Positions 6,397 through 14,579 of a stretch of 64,000 bases of DNA are shown here, piece by piece. The notes below the pieces were generated by a model. The model had not been told where the DNA came from. It searched no databases and saw nothing but the letters and a program-made list of their open reading frames with translations. Every line of letters begins with the position of its first letter. Positions within the stretch are counted from its first letter, which is position 1. Position numbers and translations under genes: made by a program. Source of the stretch: Desmospora activa DSM 45169 (GTDB lineage: Bacteria; Bacillota; Bacilli; Thermoactinomycetales; DSM-45169); NCBI RefSeq assembly GCF_003046315.1, contig NZ_PZZP01000001.1:2232001-2296000 (forward strand), in the 5' to 3' direction.

Positions 6397-9021
6397 CTAT
6401 TCTCCATCGCTTAAAACCTCCACATATCCCTGATTTCCATCCACCCGAATCCGCTGTCCCTGCCGAATCATCTTCGTTGCATCATCGACGCCTACCACAG
6501 CGGGAATTCCATACTCACGTGCCACTACTGAACCGTGGGTCATCAAGCCACCTACCTCTGTCACCAGAGCTTGGGCTGATTGAAACAAAGGCGTCCAGCC
6601 GGGGTCGGTATGGGGAGCGACCAAAATCTCCCCTTGATGAAGTTGGGCTTCTTCCGGTTTCAGAACAATCCGTGCCTTTCCCTCAACAACGCCTGCTGAC
6701 ACCGGACTGCCAACAAGAGCCCCTGCCGGGAACTCCCCGGTTCTGGACACCGTCACACTTTCCCCTTCACTCGTCATCACTCTCGGAGGTCGCAAGGTTT
6801 GATGCCATTCATGTTTTTCTTTTCGCTCGGCAAGCAAACGGGGCATCTCTTCGATCAACTGCCCTTTGGCCAATTGGATCATTTCCTCCAGCGTTAGGTA
6901 ATACGCATCCTCCACTTCCGGCAGAATCCCTTTCTGGACCAGGTCTTCCGCTTCCGTGAGAATCGCTTGTTTACATTCATCCAAAATCAAGGTCAGCAAA
7001 TATTTGTGATGTTCCCGTAGTCCGCCATAATAACGGTAAACCTTGATTAAACGTTTCATTACCTTGTATTTAAACCGGTTGCCTTGGAGCCGCTCCAAAA
7101 TGCGTTGCTCAGCCGCTTTTGCCTCCTGCTCACCTTGGATAAACTTTTGGCGATGCTCACCGGGTTCTACACTACGCATATGTCCCAAGATGGCCGGTAT
7201 TAGCTGGGTAGGAGCTTCACGCCAACGCGGTCGGGTCAGGTCGATTTCACCAGGACATCGCGATCCGTATGTGCTGATAAAATTCGCAAAAGCTCGTTGA
7301 AACTGCTCTCCGTCGGGAACATCAGCCAATCCGTGATAAAAGTTCCGGTCATCCGCAGTCTTTACATACGCTTCCACTTCGGGAAACTCACGTAGCAAAT
7401 CGGCTAAATCACCAATTTGCAGTCCCATTTCACTGGTTATATTTCCAGACAACGATTTATTTAACTGATGAAGTTCTTTGTCGTCTCCCAACCAACGAAT
7501 GAGGAGTTTCTTCAGTAACATGGCGGATAAGAAAAAGGATAGGATATTCGGCCCTACATTTGGAATCAATCCTTTAAAAAAGCGTAGTAATTCAGATTGA
7601 ACCACTTCCAAACGTTTCGCCCCGCTTACGTTTAGTAGCGATTCACGCAGGTCTGTCCAGGTTTGTTGCATATATGCTTCTACCTTACCTCTCGCTGCTG
7701 CCGGATCTCGCTTGAAAAGATTTTTCCAAACTTCTTTCATGAGAAACGACAAGAAGGGACGGACCGTTTGCAATGACAGTTTGGATGGAATCGCTAAAAA
7801 TTCCGGCCGTTGTATCACTTCGCCAATCGCTCGACTAGCTGCTTCATCCATATTGATCATGATTTTGGGAAAGATTTTACGGCCTATTTTATGCCGTAAG
7901 ATTTCCGACAGATCTACATATAAGCGTCCCCCCGCTTCTTGGATGTATTGTTTTGGAAACGGGACGAAGGTTTTGATGACAGAGATGCCCAGTGGCTTGA
8001 TCGCATCGGTCATCATTTGAAAATGACCAAAAGAGAACAGAACTTGAAGCGGTTCCTGCCGAATGTCTGGCAGCGGATACAAGGATGTAATCGGGCGGCT
8101 TTGGACGACATACACCTTCCCTTTTTCCACACAAAACTCAACATCCTGGGGAGAACCAAAGTGATCCTCAATCTGTTTCCCCAGACGGGCGATGTTTCGA
8201 ATTTGCTCATCGGTTAATGTTTGCTGTTTTTGCTGCTCTTTTGGCAAATCTTTCGTAATTGTGCCTCCTTCGGGTAAAGCGTAGATCCCTTTTTTCTTCT
8301 CGGAGACATTTTTCTGGATGATTTCTCCTGTTTTCACTTTGTATAGATCTGCCGATACGATTCCGGAAACAATCGCTTCCCCCAATCCATAACTGGCATC
8401 GATGGATACCACCTTCCGATTGCCATTAGCGGGATCGGCCGTAAACATAATCCCGGCAATTTCCGGCTGGACCATCCGCTGCACAACGACTGACAGATAA
8501 ACCTGACGATGGTCGAATCCGTTTTTACCCCGGTAAGCGATGGCGCGATCCGTAAATAACGAAGCCCAACAATGATGGATATGGCGCAGCAGTTCTTTTT
8601 CTCCCCGGATATTTAAGTAGGTATCCTGCTGACCGGCAAAGGATGCCGTCGGTAGATCCTCAGCCGTCGCACTGGAACGGACAGCATATGCATAATGGGT
8701 ACCGATTGCTTTCCAAGCTTTAATGATCTCATTTTTTATCGGGGTAGGGATCTCCAATTGCAGCAAATGGGTACGAATCCATTCTCCCAACTTGCGCAAG
8801 CGTTCCAAATCATTTCGATCCAACGTATACAGTTCATCCAACAGACCATCCATGTCGGAACTGGTAGCGATAAAATCTTTATACGCCGCTGTCGTTACAC
8901 AAAATCCCTCGGGCACAGAAAAACCGGCTTTGCTCAGTTCACCCAGGTTGGCACCTTTCCCGCCGACATCAAGCAGACGGGAACGATCCACTTCATCAAA
9001 AAACAAAACATGAGCATTCAT
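6397..9021 (-). CDS. rph: rifampin phosphotransferase (rifamycin-inactivating dikinase)
   Basis: 874 aa, close to the usual ~867. An N-terminal ATP-binding domain (VGGKGANLGELSKAGFSVPEGF, VRSSATAEDLPTASFAGQQD, VEFCVEKGKVYVVQSRPITS at its end) is followed by a central rifamycin-binding region and a C-terminal swivel domain, LMTHGSVVAREYGIPAVVGV, whose His829 would carry the phosphate between sites. This order matches Rph rather than PEP synthase, which has a large C-terminal PEP barrel instead. ATP, rifamycin and water give 21-phosphorifamycin, AMP and phosphate in characterised members. GGAGGGCGC precedes the ATG. Divergent from a TetR regulator with overlapping promoters. Confidence 0.9.
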   Translation of the reverse strand: MNAHVLFFDEVDRSRLLDVGGKGANLGELSKAGFSVPEGFCVTTAAYKDFIATSSDMDGLLDELYTLDRNDLERLRKLGEWIRTHLLQLEIPTPIKNEIIKAWKAIGTHYAYAVRSSATAEDLPTASFAGQQDTYLNIRGEKELLRHIHHCWASLFTDRAIAYRGKNGFDHRQVYLSVVVQRMVQPEIAGIMFTADPANGNRKVVSIDASYGLGEAIVSGIVSADLYKVKTGEIIQKNVSEKKKGIYALPEGGTITKDLPKEQQKQQTLTDEQIRNIARLGKQIEDHFGSPQDVEFCVEKGKVYVVQSRPITSLYPLPDIRQEPLQVLFSFGHFQMMTDAIKPLGISVIKTFVPFPKQYIQEAGGRLYVDLSEILRHKIGRKIFPKIMINMDEAASRAIGEVIQRPEFLAIPSKLSLQTVRPFLSFLMKEVWKNLFKRDPAAARGKVEAYMQQTWTDLRESLLNVSGAKRLEVVQSELLRFFKGLIPNVGPNILSFFLSAMLLKKLLIRWLGDDKELHQLNKSLSGNITSEMGLQIGDLADLLREFPEVEAYVKTADDRNFYHGLADVPDGEQFQRAFANFISTYGSRCPGEIDLTRPRWREAPTQLIPAILGHMRSVEPGEHRQKFIQGEQEAKAAEQRILERLQGNRFKYKVMKRLIKVYRYYGGLREHHKYLLTLILDECKQAILTEAEDLVQKGILPEVEDAYYLTLEEMIQLAKGQLIEEMPRLLAERKEKHEWHQTLRPPRVMTSEGESVTVSRTGEFPAGALVGSPVSAGVVEGKARIVLKPEEAQLHQGEILVAPHTDPGWTPLFQSAQALVTEVGGLMTHGSVVAREYGIPAVVGVDDATKMIRQGQRIRVDGNQGYVEVLSDGE

Positions 9022-9135
9022 TTTGCGCCCTCCTAATTTAAATATTCACTCTAAAGAGACCGAACCGCCGTATTTTTTTAGATGAATACCCGTTTTCGAA
9101 AAAGATCTCTTAAACCAATTTTAATATACATCATG

Positions 9136-9165
9136 TTGATTAATGGTCTCTATGTTCATTATAAT
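9136..9165 (+). promoter_or_regulatory. predicted tetR promoter
   Basis: TTGATT (9136-9141), an 18-nt spacer and TATAAT (9160-9165), overlapping the divergent rph -10. The leader before the ATG at 9288 would be about 115 nt. Confidence 0.55.
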
Positions 9166-9185
9166 AATGGCAAGTGGTTTAACAA
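9158..9185 (-). promoter_or_regulatory. predicted rph promoter
   Basis: On the minus strand TTGTTA (9180-9185), a 16-nt spacer and TATAAT (9158-9163). Its -10 overlaps that of the opposing tetR promoter in the palindrome ATTATAAT. Predicted leader about 130 nt. Confidence 0.5.
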
Positions 9186-9287
9186 TGAGCAAAAACCCAT
9201 ATGTTGCCGATTAATCAACAATCACACCCCAAATGTCCAATATCGAAGAAATTTTTCACTGTTATTGTTATAGGGAGGCGTATCTCC

Positions 9288-9917
9288 ATGTCGAAAAAAA
9301 TAGATCGCAGAAAAATCAGAACGAAAAAGTTGTTACGCCAAGCCTTGCTGGAATTGATTGAAGAAAAAGGGGTAAAGGGGGTTACAGTCAGTAATCTTAC
9401 CAACCACGCGGATATCAACCGAGGGACGTTTTATTTACATTATCGGGATGTAGATGATTTGATGAAACAATGGCAAGAAGAGTTGTTTACCGCCTTAAGG
9501 AGTCGAACACAGGAGATCAACCTATATGATTTTATTCGTTTTAGTGCCAAGGACAAACCTTATCCCGTATTGATTTCCATCCTGGAGTTTATCGCGGAAC
9601 AAGCCGATTTTCTAAAAGTGCTTTTCGGACCAAAAGGTGACCCATCATTTCTGCTGAAATGGAAACAGTTTATGAGAGAACGAGTCACAGAAAAACTAGA
9701 AATCTCACAGCCTGAGGAGGAGAGAATGTTGGTTCCGCGTGAATATCTGATTACGATTGTCATCTCCACCCAATTGGGTATCATTCAGCACTGGATCGAG
9801 ACCGGGCTGCAACACACCCCTGAAGAAATCGCCACCATTATGACACGGATCGCCGGTCGCGGACCACTGGCTACATTAGGGTTGAAAGAGGGCCCTGTAC
9901 ACAGGCCGGTCGATTAA
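9288..9917 (+). CDS. TetR/AcrR-family regulator
   Basis: 209 aa from the ATG at 9288 (AGGGAGGCG upstream). The N-terminal helix-turn-helix reads IRTKKLLRQALLELIEEKGVKGVTVSNLTNHADINRGTFYLHYRDVDDL, a standard TetR_N ending in FYLHY. The C-terminal ligand domain is of the type common in Bacillota (KVLFGPKG, then an IQHWIETG-like segment near the end). Being divergent from rph with interlocked promoters, it is the likely regulator of rph and itself; the inducer is not evident. Confidence 0.85.
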   Translation: MSKKIDRRKIRTKKLLRQALLELIEEKGVKGVTVSNLTNHADINRGTFYLHYRDVDDLMKQWQEELFTALRSRTQEINLYDFIRFSAKDKPYPVLISILEFIAEQADFLKVLFGPKGDPSFLLKWKQFMRERVTEKLEISQPEEERMLVPREYLITIVISTQLGIIQHWIETGLQHTPEEIATIMTRIAGRGPLATLGLKEGPVHRPVD

Positions 9918-9951
9918 TAACGGGTGCGTATAGGATTTCGCATAGTAGAAT

Positions 9952-9977
9952 AAAAAAGAGCACCTTTTTCAAGGTGC
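9952..9977 (-). terminator. terminator of the GNAT gene
   Basis: Minus strand: GCACCTT/AAGGTGC stem with a 4-nt loop, then CTTTTTTATT. It lies between the convergent tetR and GNAT genes. Confidence 0.75.
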
Positions 9978-9985
9978 CCCATTGA

Positions 9986-10594
9986 TCAGTATTGAAACTC
10001 TTCTTTTAATAGTCCCATTACAACGGTATCATAATACTGACCGTCGATATAGACATCGTTTCTCAATCGTCCTTCAATAACAAACCCGCATTTTTCATAG
10101 GAGCGAATCGCTCGCACGTTTCCACTCCACGTATCAAGCTGCACACGGTTTAGATTCATCGTCTGAAACAAATAATGGACGAGCGCTTTCAAGGCATCCG
10201 TTCCATAGCCTTTGCCCCAGTACGCTTTTTCGCCAATCCCGATCCCAACTGTACAACGTCGTGAGACAATGTGTAGTTCACGGTACCCGATTACACCGAT
10301 ATGTTCCGCCTTTTCCCCAAGCGTATAAATAGAAAAACTCCCTGTATCACGTTTATCCAGTTTCAGAATCGCTTGTTCATAAGCGTCTTCAAGCTGTTCT
10401 AAGGAAACATGGCTAAGACGAAATAAGCTATCTCCTACTCCCATTTTCGCCGTTTCCTCATCGTTGTTCCAGTCATACGTTCTTTTATAATCTTCGAGCG
10501 ACACCGGCCGCAATTGGACTTTTTTCCCGGTAATCAAGGGTGTGATCCCAACCTTTCGTTTGTTTTTCACAAGTTTTGTAGCATTTGTTAACAC
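9986..10594 (-). CDS. GNAT-family N-acetyltransferase (RimJ/RimL-like)
   Basis: Up to 202 aa. The conserved fold begins at about residue 20 (ITGKKVQLRPVSLEDY). The acetyl-CoA-binding stretch is GIGIGEKAYWGKGYGTDALKALVHYLF (Q/R-x-x-G-x-G/A-like), followed by LNRVQLDTWSGNVRAIRSYEKCGFVIEGRLR. Similar proteins acetylate protein N-termini or small amines; the substrate is unknown. The start is uncertain: the listed GTG has no good ribosome site, and a TTG about 19 codons downstream (after AAAGGTTGGG) could be the true start. Confidence 0.8.
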   Translation of the reverse strand: MLTNATKLVKNKRKVGITPLITGKKVQLRPVSLEDYKRTYDWNNDEETAKMGVGDSLFRLSHVSLEQLEDAYEQAILKLDKRDTGSFSIYTLGEKAEHIGVIGYRELHIVSRRCTVGIGIGEKAYWGKGYGTDALKALVHYLFQTMNLNRVQLDTWSGNVRAIRSYEKCGFVIEGRLRNDVYIDGQYYDTVVMGLLKEEFQY

Positions 10595-10661
10595 GATTTG
10601 TATGCACCATTAGCATCACACCCCTTCTAACGAAATCTACCATTATTATATCATAAAAAAC

Positions 10662-11432
10662 TTATACTCCTAGCTCCCTCCAGATCATGTTGTCAATGGC
10701 TAAATCTGATGGGTTTCGGTCTGGTATATCGGCCACAACACCGGATATTCTCTCTATTTCTTGTTGGATAAATTGTTCCAATACAGGCTGCGGGGGACTT
10801 TGTCCCATTTCGCCCGTTTGTTGTTTCCGGTTAATCAGTTCCACAATACTGCTGGATACCTTAGGTTGTAGATCAACCCCCTCCATCACCTTCCACATGG
10901 ATGTCGGAGGTACGCTTTCCCGCTGCTCCACCCACTGGATACACAGCAGCGGCCGCAAAACATACAGATATTTTTTCAGCTGGATTTCCGCTCTTCCCTC
11001 CAAGTGGGTACGATAATTCCCTTTGGCCATATTGAGGTAATGGTGGGCAAGGCGATGAAGGGAATAATGTTCTTTCGTCCACTGCCGCAACTGATCCGCA
11101 AAATTTTCTCGTTCCACATAAACGATCGGCGAAAACAACCATTCCATCAAGGAGGGATTGGATTTACGAAACAGCCGTAACGCTTTAACTATATCCCAGC
11201 CGTTCACATCCAAATCATCGACGATCGGTCGTTCAATCACATCACGTGACACCGATAGGCGCACATAATCCCGAACCGGTCGTTTGTATATAAAACGAAC
11301 ATCATAATCACTGTCTGCGGAAGCAAACCCCCACGCCCGACTGCCCGATTCCGCCGCATATAGGATGGTTACACCCTCTTCATTCTCCATTCGGGTCAAA
11401 GCATCCACGATTTGTTGTTTTATCTTGATCAC
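10662..11432 (-). CDS. YcgL/COG3541-type predicted nucleotidyltransferase
   Basis: 256 aa from GTG. The nucleotidyltransferase motif is near the N-terminus: GSRAWGFASADSDYDVRFIY (G-S, then D-x-D with the two metal-binding Asp). The C-terminal part is helical (LAHHYLNMAKGNYRTHL, EIQLKKYLYVLRPLLC). This matches the uncharacterised YcgL family; related minimal nucleotidyltransferases modify RNA or proteins, but no activity is known here. Start weakly supported, since the candidate SD overlaps the GTG. Confidence 0.8.
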   Translation of the reverse strand: MIKIKQQIVDALTRMENEEGVTILYAAESGSRAWGFASADSDYDVRFIYKRPVRDYVRLSVSRDVIERPIVDDLDVNGWDIVKALRLFRKSNPSLMEWLFSPIVYVERENFADQLRQWTKEHYSLHRLAHHYLNMAKGNYRTHLEGRAEIQLKKYLYVLRPLLCIQWVEQRESVPPTSMWKVMEGVDLQPKVSSSIVELINRKQQTGEMGQSPPQPVLEQFIQQEIERISGVVADIPDRNPSDLAIDNMIWRELGV

Positions 11433-11455
11433 CTCAATCGATGAATGGTTACAAT

Positions 11456-11475
11456 AAAAAACCGCCTCACGGCGG
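11456..11475 (-). terminator. terminator of the 11476 gene
   Basis: Minus strand CCGCC-GTGA-GGCGG followed by six T, directly after the stop. Confidence 0.85.
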
Positions 11476-11748
11476 CTATTTCTTCACCAACTCGCGAATT
11501 TTGGCTTGCACATCCTGATACAGAAAAAGCGGCCACAACAAGACGAACCCGATCGCCAGAACCATGTAAACAAATCTTTCCCCACGTGTTCTGGCCAATA
11601 TTTTGGCTTGCTCTCTCAATTTCTCAACTTCAGGATCTTCCTCTTCTTCCATCGCCGCAAACAACGTCGGTTCCCCTTGTTTTTTCCAATAAATTACACC
11701 AATGACACAGTACAAGGCTAAAAGAATCCAAACCCCTTCCCCATACAT
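11476..11748 (-). CDS. small two-helix membrane protein
   Basis: 90 aa, ATG with GGGGGAG upstream. An N-terminal membrane helix (VWILLALYCVIGVIYW), an acidic then basic cytoplasmic stretch (EEEEDPEVEKLREQAKILART), then a second helix (VYMVLAIGFVLLWPLFLY). No family recognised. It has its own terminator and looks monocistronic. Confidence 0.7.
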   Translation of the reverse strand: MYGEGVWILLALYCVIGVIYWKKQGEPTLFAAMEEEEDPEVEKLREQAKILARTRGERFVYMVLAIGFVLLWPLFLYQDVQAKIRELVKK

Positions 11749-11993
11749 CCAGTCAACTCCCCCATTTTAGCTGATTCGTCTTACCCTCTTTTTCTGATCT
11801 GTTTTATTTTCTTTCAAACAATGATCCGTCTTCAAAATTGGATAATAAACGCAATTCTAGATAAATCTTATTCCTTCTGCCTGCAAAGTGTCAACACGTT
11901 CTTGATAAGACTGTGAAACACGTTCTCCCTAATTTTTAAGTCATCTTACTTGACATCAATTCGCGATTCCATTTACAGAAACTATTACTTTAT

Positions 11994-12016
11994 GATAAAT
12001 TGTTATACAATTTATC
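11994..12016. promoter_or_regulatory. perfect palindrome, FadR/GntR-type operator
   Basis: GATAAATTG-TTATA-CAATTTATC: 9-bp perfect arms. The centre TTGTTATACAA fits the FadR-subfamily GntR consensus TNGTNNNACNA. It lies ~55 bp before the FAH-family start. No GntR gene is visible in this window. Confidence 0.6.
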
Positions 12017-12069
12017 TTATGGAGATCTGACCATTATAACTTATTATGAAAAAGTGGGAGCGTGAAAGC

Positions 12070-12951
12070 ATGCGTCTTGCAACCATTAAAAAAGACGGGC
12101 AAGAACTAGCGGCGATCGTATTGTCGGAAGGTGTCATCCCCCTTTCCGCTGTAAACGAAGAGCTGGGAACCACATGGCCTTCATCCTTATTTGAAATCAT
12201 CCGCCTCGAGCAATTACCGTCATTAAAAACATGGTTTCAGCAAGAATGGGAATCCCTAATGCATCCCTTGCGCAATCGAATCATCCCTTTATCGCAAGTG
12301 GTATACGCTCCTCTCTACCGTCATCCCCGCAAAATATGGGGAATCGGGCTCAATTATGTGGAACATGCGACTGATCTAAGCGAAAAAGCACCGAATACGG
12401 AACCAGCTAGCTTTATGAAGCCCGACACTGCCATCATCGGCCCTAATGACACGATTCAAATTCCAGTGCAATCGGAACGGACGACGGCGGAAGCGGAATT
12501 GGGCTTGATCATCGGCAAAGCGTGTAAAAATGTATCCGAGGAAGAGGCTCCTGACGTGATCGCCGGCTTTACGACGATAATCGATATGACGGCGGAAGAT
12601 ATTTTGCAGAAAAATCCGCGCTACTTAACCCGTTCCAAAAGCTTTGATACTTTTTTTAGTTTTGGTCCCCATCTGATTACGCCCGATGAGGTGGACGATG
12701 TTCTTAAACTTGAAGTGGCAACCATGATCAATGGAGCCCTCCACCGTAAAAACGTCGTCTCCAACATGACTTTTCGCCTTTGGTCCCTCGTCTCCTTTCA
12801 CTCCAAGGTGATGACCTTGCTGCCGGGTGATATTATTTCTACCGGAACTCCAGGCGCAGTGGTGATTCGTGACGGCGATATTGTGGAATGTCAGATTGAC
12901 GGATTTGAGAAGCTGGTCAATCATGTAAAGGACATGAAAATTTCCGGATAA
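12070..12951 (+). CDS. fumarylacetoacetate hydrolase (FAH)-family protein
   Basis: 293 aa from the ATG at 12070 (GGGAG upstream); an earlier in-frame ATG at 12046 lacks a ribosome site. The FAH core reads KIWGIGLNYVEHA, PASFMKPDTAIIGP, ERTTAEAELGLIIGKACKN (metal-binding acidic residues), DMTAEDI, and LLPGDIISTGTPGAV near the end. Members hydrolyse or decarboxylate 2-oxo/2,4-dioxo acids using Mg or Mn. It is 16 bp upstream of an SDR gene, and the pair probably forms a small catabolic operon behind the FadR-type operator. Substrate unknown. Confidence 0.85.
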   Translation: MRLATIKKDGQELAAIVLSEGVIPLSAVNEELGTTWPSSLFEIIRLEQLPSLKTWFQQEWESLMHPLRNRIIPLSQVVYAPLYRHPRKIWGIGLNYVEHATDLSEKAPNTEPASFMKPDTAIIGPNDTIQIPVQSERTTAEAELGLIIGKACKNVSEEEAPDVIAGFTTIIDMTAEDILQKNPRYLTRSKSFDTFFSFGPHLITPDEVDDVLKLEVATMINGALHRKNVVSNMTFRLWSLVSFHSKVMTLLPGDIISTGTPGAVVIRDGDIVECQIDGFEKLVNHVKDMKISG

Positions 12952-12967
12952 GAGGAGGTTTTGTGTG

Positions 12968-13753
12968 ATGGAACTTCATCTGCAAAATAAAGTTGCTCTG
13001 GTGGTTGCATCCAGTCAGGGATTGGGCAAAGCAATCGCCGCTCAATTGGTAAGAGAAGGGGCCCATGTGATGTTGACCAGCCGCAACGAGGAAAAGTTAG
13101 CGTCTGTGAAAGCTGAGTTGCAACCGATGGGCACGGGAAAAGTAGCTTATCATGCCGCCGATATTACCAAAGTGGATGACATTCGATCCCTGGTGCAACA
13201 AACACGGGATACCTTCGGTAAAATCGACATTTTAATCAATAATGCCGGTGGTCCTCCTGGCGGTTCCTTTGATCAGTTTTCCGATGACGATTGGCAAAAA
13301 GCATTTGAGTTAAACTTACTCAGCTATATTCGTATCATTCGTGAAGTTCTCCCCGATTTAAAGCGAGAAGGCGGACGAGTTATCAATATCGCCTCCTCCT
13401 CGATCAAGCAGCCGATCCCGGGGTTACTGTTATCCAATACCTTTCGCTTAGGCATCGTCGGATTAACCAAAACCCTGGCCGAAGAACTGGCTCCATACGG
13501 GATTACGATCAACACCGTCGCTCCCGGCCGGATCGCTACCGACCGCGTCGCTTTTCTCGATCAGATGAAAGCCGATCGCCTCGGTGTCAACCGCGAACAG
13601 ATCGAGAAACAATCGCGGCAAGCGATCCCGTTAAAACGATACGGGACACCGGAAGAGTTTGCCAATGTGGTTACTTTCCTAGTGTCCGATGCTAACTCGT
13701 ATATGACCGGAAGCTCCATTCTCGTCGATGGCGGCATGATCAAGTCGATATAA
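12968..13753 (+). CDS. SDR-family oxidoreductase, atypical
   Basis: 261 aa from the ATG at 12968 (GGAGG 9 nt away; a GTG one codon earlier is possible). Rossmann fold: VALVVASSQGLGKAIAAQL in place of canonical TGxxxGIG, then INNAGGPPGG, and IASSSIKQPIPG for the Ser. Where YxxxK is expected the sequence reads LLSNTFRLGIVGLTK, so the catalytic Tyr is absent. This matches the known 'SDR-like' subgroup without a perfect tetrad. The C-terminus has the usual YMTGSSILVDGG. Function unproven; probably acts with the FAH protein. Confidence 0.85.
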   Translation: MELHLQNKVALVVASSQGLGKAIAAQLVREGAHVMLTSRNEEKLASVKAELQPMGTGKVAYHAADITKVDDIRSLVQQTRDTFGKIDILINNAGGPPGGSFDQFSDDDWQKAFELNLLSYIRIIREVLPDLKREGGRVINIASSSIKQPIPGLLLSNTFRLGIVGLTKTLAEELAPYGITINTVAPGRIATDRVAFLDQMKADRLGVNREQIEKQSRQAIPLKRYGTPEEFANVVTFLVSDANSYMTGSSILVDGGMIKSI

Positions 13754-13754
13754 A

Positions 13755-13952
13755 TCATTGGATACGCGATAAAGCGGTAAACAACTCTCTCAGCTTCGCT
13801 TCATCCTTTTCCGCATAAGCTGTTACAAAGGCTTGTAGTTGCACTGGAGCGGGGCGGTGGCGGAAGTATTGGTTTGACCTCAACAGTTTAAAGATGTTTA
13901 ACCATAAAGAAAAGTAATACCGATATTGCAGGTAGGAAGCGATGTTCTTCAC
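13755..13952 (-). pseudogene. C-terminal gene fragment, unrecognised
   Basis: 65-codon frame ending in RPAPVQLQAFVTAYAEKDEAKLRELFTALSRIQ, with protein-like composition. The GTG start lacks a ribosome site and an in-frame stop lies shortly upstream. It is convergent with the SDR gene and adjacent to other decayed sequence. I read it as the 3' remnant of a gene lost by deletion, though a small intact gene is not excluded. Confidence 0.35.
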
Positions 13953-14160
13953 CCAAACGGCAAAGACTGGTCAAAAGCGATCAGCGGAGCTGGTGTAGAC
14001 ATCGCTTTTCACATTTTCTCGTAAAGCTACCCATACGATCCGTTCTGCACACATTAAGCCGATTTCATAATAGTTGATCTCCAAAGTTCAGTCCCAGGAA
14101 GTGTCGCGGCGATATTTTGCAGAGTCTCATGAATTGAAAGTATGAATATTCCGCCTATTA

Positions 14161-14455
14161 TGGGCGGATGTCGGCCAGTACCGCATCTAAAATGGTGAGT
14201 TGATTGTACAGATGACTAATCTATTGTCGTATGGGATGAGGATATGGTAGGCTTTCTGCTGGAATGCAGCTATACCTTTGAAAAAGCGTTATTAACCAAC
14301 GGCATCTCGCTTCCCCATTACTGAGCAGGAACAGCGGTGCCGATGTATATCTCAAATCTCCCTTGTTCCCGCCGTACGTTTTAAAGATCCGATTGTGGAC
14401 GGTATGCGTCCCATTCCGAAAAAAATCGGCCATTAACCGACAGCTGTTCATTTCC
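14161..14455 (+). pseudogene. decayed DUF1445 (YcsI-type hydro-lyase family) gene
   Basis: Fragments of a DUF1445 protein appear in shifting plus-strand frames: WADVGQYRI-stop-NGELIVQ (frame of 14167), then DEDMVGFLLECSYTFEKALL and, after an in-frame TGA at 14322, AGTAVPMYISN (frame of 14229), then RFKDPIVDGMRPIPKKIGH (frame of 14371). Family members read similarly (YRVY..GEL, FLLGCSFTFE, MRPIP). At least two frameshifts and two stops make it a clear pseudogene; its 5' part is not recognisable. In B. subtilis ycsI lies next to the NRAMP-like ycsG and the 5-oxoprolinase genes. Here an NRAMP-like gene follows directly. Confidence 0.7.
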
Positions 14456-14579
14456 CTCAATTTCTTTTTCCATATTTTTTAAAACAAAGGAAGTGATCCT
14501 TCTTTATTGTCCAAAATATAGGTGTACAGGTCTGTTTATTGTTCGATTCATTGATTACTGACAAAAGGAGGATTTTGCC

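Noticed and set aside
6258..6959. 233-codon plus-strand open frame overlapping the 3' end of rph
   Set aside because: It lies opposite a well-supported domain of rph (swivel-domain motif), has no ribosome site and a composition typical of an antisense shadow.
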